DNA of 64,000 nucleotides from Bradyrhizobium yuanmingense. GTDB taxonomy: Bacteria > Pseudomonadota > Alphaproteobacteria > Rhizobiales > Xanthobacteraceae. The translations under genes and the position numbers were made by a program. The notes below the pieces were generated by a model. The model did not search any database and was not told the DNA's origin. It saw only the letters and a program-made list of their open reading frames with translations. The DNA lies in contig NZ_JARFML010000026.1 in NCBI RefSeq assembly GCF_029167105.1, forward strand, positions 56,734-120,733, written 5' to 3'. Positions 35,158-44,487 of this stretch are shown here, in pieces (the stretch's first letter is position 1; every line of letters starts with the position of its first letter).

Positions 35158-35739
35158 ATGTTTCACTTCTCCAACATCGTACGCACCAAGGGCGACCCTG
35201 AGATCGTCGAGGGCGGGCCGAGCCTGAAGCGGCCGGCGGACCAGCTCGCGCGCGCGCTCGGCTGGTTCAGCATCGGTCTCGGCATGGTCGAGTTGTTCGC
35301 GCCGCGGCGCGTCACGCGCACGCTGGGCATGGAAGGCCACGAGACGATGGTCCGCGCCTTCGGCGTGCGCGAGATCACGGCCGGCATCATGTCGCTCTCG
35401 GTCGACAAGAATGCCGGCCTGTGGGCCCGCGTCGGCGGCGACGGCCTCGATGCCGCCGCGCTGCTGTCCGGGCTGACTGTGGACAATCCCAAGAAGGGCA
35501 ATATCGCGCTGGCGCTGCTGATGGTCGGCGGCATCGCCGTGCTCGACTATCGTGCCGCGCAGGACACCAAGCCGCGCCGCCCGCCGCGCGATGCACGGCG
35601 CAGGCTCTATCCGAGCCGCAGCGGTTTTCCCAGGGGCATCGAGAGCGCCCGAACTGCGGCAAGGCAGATCGCGGCCGATGCCAAGACAAACGACAAGACG
35701 AACGAGGTGAAGCAAGGTGATGAGCGACGAGTCCCGTGA
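35158..35739 (+). CDS. Membrane protein of unknown function, often named cyclase/dehydrase-like
   Basis: A 193-residue protein. It has hydrophobic stretches at about 34-48 (LGWFSIGLGMVELFA), 70-83 and 117-130 (IALALLMVGGIAVLD), followed by a basic tail (TKPRRPPRDARRRLYPSR). GAAGGAGCT precedes the start, 11 bases after the dehydrogenase stop, and its end overlaps the GH13 gene by 20 bases, so it is in the same operon. Homologues are commonly found next to this dehydrogenase. No biochemical role is known to me. Confidence 0.68.
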   Translation: MFHFSNIVRTKGDPEIVEGGPSLKRPADQLARALGWFSIGLGMVELFAPRRVTRTLGMEGHETMVRAFGVREITAGIMSLSVDKNAGLWARVGGDGLDAAALLSGLTVDNPKKGNIALALLMVGGIAVLDYRAAQDTKPRRPPRDARRRLYPSRSGFPRGIESARTAARQIAADAKTNDKTNEVKQGDERRVP

Positions 35740-37324
35740 TGAAGCTGCGTGGTGGGAATCCGCCGTCATCTACGAGATCGCGCTGATCTCCTTTCAGGAC
35801 TCCAACGGTGACGGCAAAGGCGACCTTGCCGGGCTGATGTCACGCATAGACTATCTGAAATGGCTCGGCGTCGACGCGGTGTGGCTGACGCCGATCTACA
35901 AGAGCCCGTTCCGCGACCTCGGCTACGACATCTCCGACTTTTGTTCGATCGATCCCGCCTTCGGCAGCCTCGAGGAGTTCGATCGCCTGCTCGAGGCGCT
36001 GCACGATGCGGGCATCCGGCTTATCCTCGACCTCGTCCCCAATCACACCGCGAACGATCATGCATGGTTCGTCGAGAGCGCGAGCTCGCGCAACAGCGCC
36101 AAGGCCGATTGGTACATCTGGGCCGATCCTGCCGAGAATGGCGGCCCGCCCAACAACTGGCTGAGCCGGTTCGGCGGCAGCGGCTGGGAGTGGTGCGAGC
36201 CGCGCCGGCAATATTACTATCATTCCTTCCTGGTGGAGCAGCCCGACCTCAACTGGCGCAACCCGCAAGTGCGCGCCGCGATCGCCGACGCCATGCGGTT
36301 CTGGCTCGACCGCGGCGTCGATGGCTTTCGCGTCGACGCCAGCGCGGTCCTGATCAAGGACCGGCTCTTGCGCGACAATCCGCCGAACCCGCAAGCCGAG
36401 GGCAAGCCGCCGCCGCAGCGGCAGACGCCGGTGTTCACCGACGACCGGCCCGAAACGATGGATTGCATCGAGTTCATCCGCGAGGTGATCGACGCCTATC
36501 CCGGGCGCACGCTTTGCGGCGAAGTCCAGGGCAAGACCGACCGCATCGGCCACTTCTACGGCAACGACCGGCCGCGCCTGCATCTGCCGCTCAATTTCGC
36601 CCTGCTCGATTCCAAATGGGACGCCCTGTCGCTGCAGGCAACGATCGACACCTATCTCAACGCCATCCCTGACGACGGCTGGCCGGTCTGGGTCATCGGC
36701 GGCCACGACAAGCAGCGGATCGCGAGCAAGATCGGCCAGACACAGATGCGCGTGCTGGCGATGCTGCTGATGACGCTGCGGGGAACGCCGTTCTTCTTCA
36801 TGGGCGACGAGATCGGCCGCAAGCGCGTGCCGATCCCTGCCGACCGCGTCCGTGATCCCTTCGAGAAGCTCGTGCCCGGCTATGGCCTGTGCCGCGATCC
36901 CGAACGCGCGCCGATGCGATGGGACGACAGCCCCGATGGCGGCTTCACCGCGGGCCGCCCATGGCTGCCGCTGGAGCCGCCTGATGGTGCGGCCAACATC
37001 GCCGCACAGCAGCGCGAGGAGCGCTCGCTCCTCGCACTGTTTCGCGCGCTGATGGCGCTGCGGCGCGAGCATCCCGGACTGCGACGGGGCGGCTACGAAC
37101 CGCTGCGCTCGCAGAACGATGTCCTCGCCTTCAAACGGACGAAGGGCCGGAACGAGATTCTGGTTGCACTCAATCTCGCGGCCGAACCGCGGAAATTCCA
37201 TTGGCAAGGTCGCGGTCGTCTCTTGATGTCGACGCATCTGGATCGGCCGGCCGAGCCGGTGCCGGATGCGTCCGTTCTGCTCCGGGGCAACGAAGGCGTG
37301 ATCATCGCGCTCGAACCTCGGTGA
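35720..37324 (+). CDS. GH13 alpha-amylase-family glucosidase
   Basis: A 534-residue cytoplasmic alpha-glucosidase. GH13 regions are clear: DLVPNHT, GFRVDAS with nucleophile Asp206, CGEVQG with general acid Glu268, and GGHDK with transition-state stabiliser Asp330. The QDSNGDGKGDL motif near residue 27 is typical of oligo-1,6-glucosidase and trehalose-active members. The ATG at 35720 is preferred to an adjacent GTG. Linkage to stress genes suggests trehalose or maltooligosaccharide turnover, but substrate is not proven. Confidence 0.9.
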   Translation: MSDESRDEAAWWESAVIYEIALISFQDSNGDGKGDLAGLMSRIDYLKWLGVDAVWLTPIYKSPFRDLGYDISDFCSIDPAFGSLEEFDRLLEALHDAGIRLILDLVPNHTANDHAWFVESASSRNSAKADWYIWADPAENGGPPNNWLSRFGGSGWEWCEPRRQYYYHSFLVEQPDLNWRNPQVRAAIADAMRFWLDRGVDGFRVDASAVLIKDRLLRDNPPNPQAEGKPPPQRQTPVFTDDRPETMDCIEFIREVIDAYPGRTLCGEVQGKTDRIGHFYGNDRPRLHLPLNFALLDSKWDALSLQATIDTYLNAIPDDGWPVWVIGGHDKQRIASKIGQTQMRVLAMLLMTLRGTPFFFMGDEIGRKRVPIPADRVRDPFEKLVPGYGLCRDPERAPMRWDDSPDGGFTAGRPWLPLEPPDGAANIAAQQREERSLLALFRALMALRREHPGLRRGGYEPLRSQNDVLAFKRTKGRNEILVALNLAAEPRKFHWQGRGRLLMSTHLDRPAEPVPDASVLLRGNEGVIIALEPR

Positions 37325-37488
37325 TATCTGGAGGAACCATCCGCGTCGCGATGAGTCTGATCCTTGCTTCCGGCGTCTCCCCCCGCCGCCGGAAGCAATT
37401 TGCAAGACCGCAGCCCCGGCGCCCACGCCCCCCTTCAGGCGCCGGGGTAGCGGCGTGAGCCAACGGCAGGACATATCGGAGGCAGCTC

Positions 37489-37668
37489 ATGGGCAAGACC
37501 AAAGGTCTGCAGCAGCGGATCGCCGGCAAGACCAAGCAGGCCGTCGGCGAAATCGTCGGCGACCAGGATCTGCACGATGACGGCAAGGCGCAAGCCGAGC
37601 GCGGGCGCGCCGAACAGGACAAGCCGAGCGAGCTCAATCCGCTGAAGAAGCTCAAGCAGCTGACGTGA
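37489..37668 (+). CDS. CsbD-family stress protein
   Basis: A 59-residue hydrophilic protein (MGKTKGLQQRIAGKTKQAVG) with the CsbD pattern of a short Lys/Gly-rich amphipathic region (KQAVGEIVGDQDL, DDGKAQAERG). GGAGG lies seven bases upstream of the ATG. The stop overlaps the next gene's GTG start by four bases (GTGA). CsbD proteins are induced in general stress responses; their molecular role is unknown. Too short for many gene callers. Confidence 0.8.
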   Translation: MGKTKGLQQRIAGKTKQAVGEIVGDQDLHDDGKAQAERGRAEQDKPSELNPLKKLKQLT

Positions 37669-38819
37669 ACGCAGAGCCGCGACCAGCTCTCGCGAGTGGG
37701 GCGCGGCGCACCACCGGCGAGCGGCGGCGTTCGCGCTGGATTGCCGCAGCCACCCTCGGCCTGATCAGCAGCACTTTCTCGACCATCGTCAGCCAGCTCT
37801 TCGCTGCCCGCATCGGCCGCGATGCGGCGGTCGACTGGATGACGGTTGCCGCGATTCCTGCGCGCGACTGGGCGATCAGCTCCGAGCCATCCTGGAGCGC
37901 GATCCTGGCCGGGATCGCCTTTCACCAATGGGCCGATTTTTCCTGGGCGTTGGTTTTCTTCGGCGTGCTGGGACGCTGGACGGCCGACTTGCGGCCGATG
38001 ACGATCCTGCTGCTGGCGCTGCCCTGGGCCGTGTTCTCCTCGGGCATGGAATGGTTCGTGCTGGTGCCGCTGTTTCCATTCTGGCAGCCGCTGTTCACGC
38101 TGCAACAACCCTACTGGATCGGAATGCTGGTCCATGGCTCGTCGGCCGTGATGTATCCCCTGTTCGCGCGCCTGCGCTGGCGGCGCGGGACTGCGCCTGA
38201 CAGCGACGTGCGGTTCACCAACCTGTGGATCACCGGCGCGCTGGCCGTGATTGCGCTACTTGGGACGGTCGCGTTGTTCGGCGGTCATGGTTACGAGCTG
38301 CCGTGGATGGGGCGCGACAGGGATCAAGACCAGGCCTACATTCGTCACATGACAACGCATCATGCCCAGGGCATCGAGCTGGCACGGACGGCTGCCGAGC
38401 GCGCGCAGGATCCACATCTGCGCAAGCTCGCGATGCTGATGGTCGCGAGCCAGAGCGGGGCGAACCGCATCTTCGAGAATTGGTGGCTGAGCTGGTTCGA
38501 CACGGAGATGCCCGATTGCAGCACCGAGGAGCGGGCGGCGATGCAGGGCTTCCTGACGCCGGCCGAGATGCGCCAGGTCAAGACCGCTCCGCCGGACCAA
38601 TTGGATATGCTGTTCGTCGAGGCGATGAGCCGGCATCACCGCGGTGCGGTCAGGATGGCCGACCAGATGTGGCACAGCCGAGGCGACCCTCGCCTGCGCA
38701 TCATGGCGCATGCCATCCGCCACGAACAGCAGGGCGAGATCGCGCTGATGCACGGCACGCGCGGCCTCGCCGCCGTCACCAAAGGCGTCCGCAACATGCT
38801 CGGCGACAACGTCAATTGA
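37665..38819 (+). CDS. Membrane protein fused to a DUF305 domain
   Basis: A 384-residue protein starting at a GTG that overlaps the CsbD stop. The N-terminal 180 residues hold several membrane segments (about 26-50, 78-104, 108-124 and 136-158). A further span (about 190-209) leads to a C-terminal DUF305 domain (about 218-384), with two HMTTHHAQGI and SRHHRGAVRMA motifs whose His/Met residues are probable metal ligands. DUF305 proteins are often linked to copper or redox stress. The extra membrane part is unusual for the family. Confidence 0.82.
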   Translation: MNAEPRPALASGARRTTGERRRSRWIAAATLGLISSTFSTIVSQLFAARIGRDAAVDWMTVAAIPARDWAISSEPSWSAILAGIAFHQWADFSWALVFFGVLGRWTADLRPMTILLLALPWAVFSSGMEWFVLVPLFPFWQPLFTLQQPYWIGMLVHGSSAVMYPLFARLRWRRGTAPDSDVRFTNLWITGALAVIALLGTVALFGGHGYELPWMGRDRDQDQAYIRHMTTHHAQGIELARTAAERAQDPHLRKLAMLMVASQSGANRIFENWWLSWFDTEMPDCSTEERAAMQGFLTPAEMRQVKTAPPDQLDMLFVEAMSRHHRGAVRMADQMWHSRGDPRLRIMAHAIRHEQQGEIALMHGTRGLAAVTKGVRNMLGDNVN

Positions 38820-38947
38820 ACGTGAGGATCTTTTATCGGCAAGCGGCCTGCTGCCTCGCCGATACTCCAGACGAACCTATCAAACGTTAATGCTTTCCGC
38901 CGTCGTTATCGGCCACACTTGGAGCCGATGGGGATGTCGGAGATCAA

Positions 38948-39730
38948 ATGCAGGCAGGATTTGCTTTCTCGAAGCTCGCCGATCGACTGACGAGCCTCGT
39001 CGAACTGACCCCGGAGCATCTCGATCTGCTCGCGGACATGCCGAGCAGCATCGCGCATTTCGGCGCGCATCAGACCATCCTGCGGCACGGCGATGAGGCA
39101 ACGCAATGCTGCCTGGTGCTCCAGGGATATCTGTCCTGGCAGAATGACGAAAGCGCAGATGGCCAGATCACCGCGATCTGCGTGCCCGGCGACATCGCCA
39201 ACCTGCAAAGCCTGTATCGCCCGCGCCTCGAGGGCAACCTGACCGCGCTCGGCTCCGCAATCGTCGCGCTCGTGCCGCACCGCTTCTTTCGCGAGCTCGC
39301 GGTGCAATCTCCGGCAATGTCGCACGCCCTGCTGTTGATGCTGCTTGCCGATCACGCCATCCAGCGCAACTGGACGGTGAATCTCGGCAGCCGGGACGCG
39401 TTGACACGCGTGGCGCACCTGCTCTGCGAGATCACGGTGCGGCTGCAAACCGTCGGGCTTGCCCGGGATTTCAGGTTGTCCTCGCCCTTCACCCAGTCCG
39501 ACCTCGCCGCAGCCTGCAGCATCTCCCCGGTCCATGCCAACCGCACCATCCAGGAGCTGCGCCGCTGCCATCTGCTGCAATGGCAAAGCAAGACCTTGAC
39601 CATCACGGACTGGCCGGGCCTGGTCCGGCTCGCCGGCTTCGACCCAACCTACCTGAGCATGCGGTCCGGCGCGGACGATGCTCGGCCGCCGCATGCGAGA
39701 CCGGTGGCGGCCGACGCCGCGGTCGCTTGA
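38948..39730 (+). CDS. Crp/Fnr-family transcription regulator
   Basis: A 260-residue regulator with cyclic-nucleotide-like barrel (about 35-140), dimer helix, and HTH (TQSDLAAACSISPVHANRTI, about 181-215). No FNR Cys cluster. It has clear similarity to the regulator at 27306 (NWTVNLGSRDALTRVAHLLCE compared with EWAVNLGRRVALERVAHLFCE), so the two are paralogues. Ligand unknown. It may control the neighbouring stress genes. Confidence 0.86.
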   Translation: MQAGFAFSKLADRLTSLVELTPEHLDLLADMPSSIAHFGAHQTILRHGDEATQCCLVLQGYLSWQNDESADGQITAICVPGDIANLQSLYRPRLEGNLTALGSAIVALVPHRFFRELAVQSPAMSHALLLMLLADHAIQRNWTVNLGSRDALTRVAHLLCEITVRLQTVGLARDFRLSSPFTQSDLAAACSISPVHANRTIQELRRCHLLQWQSKTLTITDWPGLVRLAGFDPTYLSMRSGADDARPPHARPVAADAAVA

Positions 39731-39779
39731 TCCGCCTCGTGGGACGCGAGGACCTTGTGCGGCTCGATGAAGTCGGACC

Positions 39780-40388
39780 CTACTCCCGCCAGACCTCGGC
39801 CAGCTCTTCCGCCGTCACCAGGTCGACCTGGCCGTGGAAGCGGGTGCGATACATCGTCATGAGCGCATCGTGGCCGACGTCGGACGAGCTGCACAGCGCG
39901 TCCTCGATGATGACGATCCTGAAGCCGAGATCGACGGCGCTCAGGACCGTCGAAAGCACGCAGACGTCCGTCTCCGCGCCCGATATCACGACGGTGCCGA
40001 CGTTCTTCTCGACCAGCAGGCTCGCAAGACCGGGATTGCTGAACGCGGAATAGGCCGGCTTGTCGATCACGGCCGCCGGCGGAACGAACCGGGCCAAGGC
40101 CGGCACGAGCTCCAGAGCCGATGACGGCAGATGCCTGCGCGTCGCCTGGCGCCAGCGGTGGAAATAGCTCTGCCACTGCCCCGGTCGATCCTCCGGATCC
40201 CGCGGGGTGATGAAGCGTGTGAAGATCGTTCTCTCCGCATGGCGCGCAACGACCGAGACGACCGTCGGCAGCACCCGCTCCATCCAGGGCGTCGCCCAAA
40301 GGCCATCGGGAGCGAAAATGTTCTGCATGTCGACGCACAGGTGAACCGCGCCGCTGATACCGGCCACATCCGACGTGCTGTCCCTCAT
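39780..40388 (-). CDS. Isochorismatase-family cysteine hydrolase
   Basis: A 202-residue hydrolase. The Asp-Lys-Cys triad is complete: Asp20 (LCVDMQN), Lys110 (IDKPAYSAF) and Cys143 (ETDVCVL). The family includes nicotinamidase and isochorismatase; specific substrate cannot be read. A possible EcfG-type promoter (GGAAC-N16-GGTT) lies about 50 bases upstream. Convergent with the Crp/Fnr gene. Confidence 0.85.
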   Translation of the reverse strand: MRDSTSDVAGISGAVHLCVDMQNIFAPDGLWATPWMERVLPTVVSVVARHAERTIFTRFITPRDPEDRPGQWQSYFHRWRQATRRHLPSSALELVPALARFVPPAAVIDKPAYSAFSNPGLASLLVEKNVGTVVISGAETDVCVLSTVLSAVDLGFRIVIIEDALCSSSDVGHDALMTMYRTRFHGQVDLVTAEELAEVWRE

Positions 40389-40440
40389 CGTCCTCCCCCC
40401 CCCGGTTCATGTGCGTCCTTCGATTGTAGGCCGCGCACCA

Positions 40441-40465
40441 AACCCGAGATGGCATCGCAAGTTCC
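40441..40465 (-). promoter_or_regulatory. Possible EcfG-type promoter
   Basis: On the minus strand GGAAC (40465-40461), a 16-base spacer and GGTT (40444-40441) lie just upstream of the isochorismatase-like gene. One base of the -10 differs from consensus. Confidence 0.35.
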
Positions 40466-40542
40466 TAGGCACTCGAAACCTTGCGCGGGCTCGCGCGCCG
40501 TGACCGACGCAGGACGAGCATCCATGCGCGGCGTGCAACATT

Positions 40543-43500
40543 TCAAATCAACAGGTCATGATGCGCAGCTACAGGGGCGTGATGGGGACCGTTATTGCCA
40601 TGGTTGGCCGCGGGTTCGTCCAGTGCATTGGGCAGAATTTTGACGAGGATATCGAGGGTGACCGCCTGACCGGGCTGGGCGCGTGGATCGGGCGGACTGT
40701 GGACCTCTCTAGGTTCAATCCTGACGATGGGAGTGAAAGGAGTTGCGTCGCTGTCGAAGCGGAACACCCGATCTTGATCGGCGCCGCCGGCCTCGAATGC
40801 AGCTTTAGCCGGCTGTGCGGCCACCGATGCGATTGCAGCAGGTTGCGTAGCGTGCTGCGAGTTTCCGTTCCCTGCACTCTCGCCTTTTGTGGCGCTCGAT
40901 TCGGCAATCTCGGCTGCTGCTGATGCGTTTGCGGAGGTCGAGTGTGAATTGTATCCTGAATTGCTGTGCTGCAGGTCAGCCTGTTTTGCCGTGGCCGCTG
41001 CCGCCGACGCGCTTGCGTTCGATGCACGATGATTGTCGCCATCACCGACACTCTTCTCGGACATGAAGACAGTTTCAGCCAACTCGGTGGTTCTCGCCTT
41101 TACAGGCTCCGGCTCCGCGACGCTTAGCGTGCTACCGAGGTCCGCGCTACCGGCCGTTGCAACACTTTCGTCAGCCTTCGGCCCGTGAGCAGAGGTCGAG
41201 TGCCCCCATTTGTTGCTGTGCTCCATGCCGCTGGGCTCTGCCATTTCCCCTGGCCCAGGCGTATCGGCCGGAGCCCAGGAATGATGCTCATGGTCATTGC
41301 CGACGCCGTTGCCCGGTATGGCCTTTGCTTCGGCCGTCTCCGTGGCTGCCGTTGCCGGCCCTCGCTCCGACGCGTGCAAGTTGCCGTGACCCAGGCCGCC
41401 TGGTTCGGCCGTTTGCGCTGGCCCCGGTGCACCGTCCGAAGCCGGTGAATCATGCGCGTCTTCATTGCCGCTGCGATTGCCCGGTATGGACCTCACTTCA
41501 GCCGTCTCCGTGGCTGCCGTTGCCGGCCCTCGCTCGGACGCGTGCAAGTTGCCGTGACCCCGGTCGCCTGGTTCGGCCGTTTGCGCTGGCCCTGGTGCAC
41601 CGTCCGAAGCCGGTGAATGATGCGCGTTCTCATTGCCGCTGCGATTGCCCGGTATGGACCTCACTTCAGCCGTCTCCGTGGCTGCCGTTGCCGGCCCTCG
41701 CTCGGACGCGTGCAAGTTGCCGTGACCCCGGTCGCCTGGTTCGGCCGTTTTCGCTGGCCCTGGTGCACCGTCCGAAGCCGGTGAATGATGCGCGTTTTCA
41801 TTGCCAGCGCGATTGCCCGGTATGGACTTCACTTCGGCCGTCTCCGTGGCTGCCGTTGCCGGCCCTCGCTCCGACGCGTGCAAGTTGCCGTGACCCAGGC
41901 CGCCTGGTTCGGCCGTTTTCGCTGGCCCTGGTGCACCGTCCGAAGCCGGTGAATGATGCGCGTTTTCATTGCCGGTGCGATTGCCCGGTATGGACTTCAC
42001 TTCGGCCACATCTCTGGCGCCGGCCATTGCAGACATTTGCTCGGGAGCGTGTCGCGCCCCTGCGCGGTCGTCCTTCTGCGCTGTCGCGAGGCTCGATGCA
42101 CCAAAATCGGCGGCTTCAGGTGCGTTTGTAGAGGTTGAATGCACCGGCTTGCCATGTTCCACGCTGCCTGTTTCTGCCGTCTTCCCTGACCTTCCCGAAG
42201 GGTCCGAAGCCGGGGATTGATGCTCGTTCTCATCACCGACATCACTCCCAGGTATGAAGCCACCTTCTGTCTGCTCCGCACCTGCTTCCTTTGCAGGCCA
42301 TGGCTCCAGAACATGCTGTGAGTTACTGCCGCCCGCGCTACCGGCCGCTGCGATGCTGGGGCCGGTACCTGCATCGTTCCGCTGACTCTTCAATGTAAGA
42401 TTTTCAACTTCCGTTACCGCTGCAGCATGAGCAAGCACGATCGGTGATATGCGAGCCGACCCCTCGGTCCCATCGACGCTCTCTTCCGTTGTGCGGGCCG
42501 GCGCGAATTCGGTCCTCAAGCCGGCATCAGCCAGACTGTCCCAAACTCCAGCGGTCCCGAGTGCGGTCTCCCCCGCACCGATAATTGTATGGGCACTGTC
42601 CGTACTTAGAACAGTTTCGGTTGCAGCCACCGATGTCAGCGCTTGTTCGAGCTGCTCCAAGGTGAGAGCAGCAGCCGCGCCCGTGGGCTGGCCAACGAAA
42701 TCCAATTCTGCGATGGATACAATCCCCGGCAGATGGATTTCCAACAGGCCGCGATCTCCGATCTCCAGAACATGATCGGTCGTATTCACATAGACGATCG
42801 TTTCATTGCTTGCGGAGTCGAAGATCCAGGCGACAGTGTGTGGCGGTATGGACTTGCTAGCTGCCGTCATATGAAGCCAAGCAAGCGCTCCGAAAGCCGC
42901 AAGATTGATCCTGCTCGGCCCAGATGCGAAATTGAAGGCAGAGTCCGAAGAGGTAAAAGTAGAATCGATCGGGTCGTGATAAACAACGTTTTCGGCGATG
43001 TTGCTGCCCGTCAGCTGATCGTGGCTATCCCCGCTACTGCCGGCATCGTGACCGAAGTGCACGAGGCCGACAAGTTTTTGGAGAGTCTCCCCTACGGTAC
43101 CATCACCCAAGTGGCCCCGAGTGCCTTCTCCGGCGGCGCTTTCGTTTTCAGCGGCCACAAACGCGGAAGCCAGGCGAGAAGCCTGCGCAAGGAAACCCGG
43201 GACTGAATCGTCTACATGATGATCGTCGGCATTGGTGATCGCAGCAAGTTTGGTGGCCGCATTATCTCCGGTGATATCCACGAAGCTGTCGAGCAGCGCT
43301 TTGGCCGACTCATGCGACCGCAAGGCCAAATGGGAATCGTTCAGTGCGTAGATCAGCGCACCGGTGAGAGTGGCGAAAGTACCATACCCTCCGTGAATCA
43401 ACGTCGGATTGGATGTCAGCTGCGAGAATAGATGTTCCGCGGTGGAGTCACCTCCAATCTTCGCGTCGTTCATTCCTCGCAGGGAAGGTGTGGCCAAACC

Positions 43501-44487
43501 GGGCGTGATTGATCCAGCAGAACTGCAGTCCCTCCACGATTTCGAGCCTGCGGATTGCTCAGCGGTGCGAGGCGCTTCCATTGCCGATGCCGCGGTCGAG
43601 ATTTGACTCGCCCCGACAAAAACGCCTCTCTGAGTGAGCGACGGCTTTTCGTCGGAGTTCGCGACGATGGCGTGACGGAGGATAGCTCGCTTCCAGAGCT
43701 CATATTCGGCATACTCCACCGCGGGGCCGGTGCTGTCGTCATGCGGAAGCATATCGCTTGCCTCCGACGCCTTGAGTTCGTCCGCAATGGCGACCGCCAG
43801 GAGAGCCAGCGAGAGCATTCCGAACCCGGACGGGCGTTGTAGCAATGCGAGGGTGGCGAGCACCGTCCTGTTGGTTATTTCAAGCTTCTGAAATATGTTG
43901 TGCAGGTGTACTTTAACGGTTCCATCGGAAACGTTTAGCTGGTGCGCGATCTCCTTGTTCGACATTCCTTCTGACACCAGTCGTACAATTTGACGTTCTC
44001 GCGGCGTCAATAGCTCCAGCAGGTTGTCGATTTTGCTGCTGTCGGTTTTCTCGACGGTTGGCGAGAGATCGGACTGCTCAAAAAAGCTACGCTTCGTCAT
44101 CAGTCGCAGCGATCGCAGCACAGCGTCCGGTGCGACATACTTCGCGATTGCATCACACGCGCCAGCAGCGATGGCCAAGGTTAGATCGTGGTCCGTGTCG
44201 GAATCTGTAAAGAACACCAGGCGCGTGGGCAGCCGATCAGCTTTCGCAATGGCGAGGATCTCGGATGCCGTCAGATCTGGCAGGGTGTCAGCAAGAAGTG
44301 CAACGTCGGGTGTCAGATTCCGGATCGCTTGGATGCAGCTTGTCCCGTCGCTGCACAAGGCGACAACGTCGAAGTCCGGCTGTGCCCCGAGTACCGACTT
44401 AAGCCCCTGCAGAACGATCGGCTGTCGGTCTGCGATCACAAGCCGGGTGCGCTTAAATATTCCCTGTTTCGCAGATGTGTCTAACAT
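40543..44487 (-). CDS. LuxR/NarL-type regulator fused to a very long repeat-rich C-terminal region
   Basis: A 1314-residue fusion. Residues 13-130 align with a NarL-type receiver, and 156-215 form a LuxR HTH (LTPRERQIVRLVSEGMSNKE). In the receiver the acidic pair (ADRQ) remains, but the phosphoacceptor position is Ala66 (ALLADTLPD), so phosphorylation is unlikely. A hydrophobic stretch (FGMLSLALLAVAIA, 222-235) follows. The remaining 1,080 residues are low-complexity and rich in Ala, Ser, Gly, Glu and His, with four near-identical 56-residue repeats (about 827-1050), and end in AHHDLLI. The frame is continuous, with no sign of an internal start between the parts. A normal-length relative lies at 47601. 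No known family matches the C-terminal part. Confidence 0.8.
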   Translation of the reverse strand: MLDTSAKQGIFKRTRLVIADRQPIVLQGLKSVLGAQPDFDVVALCSDGTSCIQAIRNLTPDVALLADTLPDLTASEILAIAKADRLPTRLVFFTDSDTDHDLTLAIAAGACDAIAKYVAPDAVLRSLRLMTKRSFFEQSDLSPTVEKTDSSKIDNLLELLTPRERQIVRLVSEGMSNKEIAHQLNVSDGTVKVHLHNIFQKLEITNRTVLATLALLQRPSGFGMLSLALLAVAIADELKASEASDMLPHDDSTGPAVEYAEYELWKRAILRHAIVANSDEKPSLTQRGVFVGASQISTAASAMEAPRTAEQSAGSKSWRDCSSAGSITPGLATPSLRGMNDAKIGGDSTAEHLFSQLTSNPTLIHGGYGTFATLTGALIYALNDSHLALRSHESAKALLDSFVDITGDNAATKLAAITNADDHHVDDSVPGFLAQASRLASAFVAAENESAAGEGTRGHLGDGTVGETLQKLVGLVHFGHDAGSSGDSHDQLTGSNIAENVVYHDPIDSTFTSSDSAFNFASGPSRINLAAFGALAWLHMTAASKSIPPHTVAWIFDSASNETIVYVNTTDHVLEIGDRGLLEIHLPGIVSIAELDFVGQPTGAAAALTLEQLEQALTSVAATETVLSTDSAHTIIGAGETALGTAGVWDSLADAGLRTEFAPARTTEESVDGTEGSARISPIVLAHAAAVTEVENLTLKSQRNDAGTGPSIAAAGSAGGSNSQHVLEPWPAKEAGAEQTEGGFIPGSDVGDENEHQSPASDPSGRSGKTAETGSVEHGKPVHSTSTNAPEAADFGASSLATAQKDDRAGARHAPEQMSAMAGARDVAEVKSIPGNRTGNENAHHSPASDGAPGPAKTAEPGGLGHGNLHASERGPATAATETAEVKSIPGNRAGNENAHHSPASDGAPGPAKTAEPGDRGHGNLHASERGPATAATETAEVRSIPGNRSGNENAHHSPASDGAPGPAQTAEPGDRGHGNLHASERGPATAATETAEVRSIPGNRSGNEDAHDSPASDGAPGPAQTAEPGGLGHGNLHASERGPATAATETAEAKAIPGNGVGNDHEHHSWAPADTPGPGEMAEPSGMEHSNKWGHSTSAHGPKADESVATAGSADLGSTLSVAEPEPVKARTTELAETVFMSEKSVGDGDNHRASNASASAAAATAKQADLQHSNSGYNSHSTSANASAAAEIAESSATKGESAGNGNSQHATQPAAIASVAAQPAKAAFEAGGADQDRVFRFDSDATPFTPIVRIEPREVHSPPDPRAQPGQAVTLDILVKILPNALDEPAANHGNNGPHHAPVAAHHDLLI
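41333..42004 (-). repeat. Four tandem 168-bp repeats inside the long regulator gene
   Basis: Four head-to-tail copies, period 168 bp, encode 56-residue units running from SIPGNR..GNE.AH.SPASDG to HGNLHASERGPATAATET. Copies differ by only a few bases, which indicates recent expansion. Degenerate related units flank the array on both sides. Confidence 0.92.

Noticed and set aside
37336..37360. GGAAC upstream of the CsbD gene as an EcfG promoter
   Set aside because: No GTT occurs at a 15-18-base spacing; the gene may still be stress-induced through other signals.
35840..37474. A 544-codon minus-strand frame through the GH13 gene
   Set aside because: The plus strand carries all GH13 catalytic motifs; the minus frame is a shadow.
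41333..42004. Tandem array considered as CRISPR or satellite
   Set aside because: The 168-bp period is in frame, there are no unique spacers, and all units translate within one gene.
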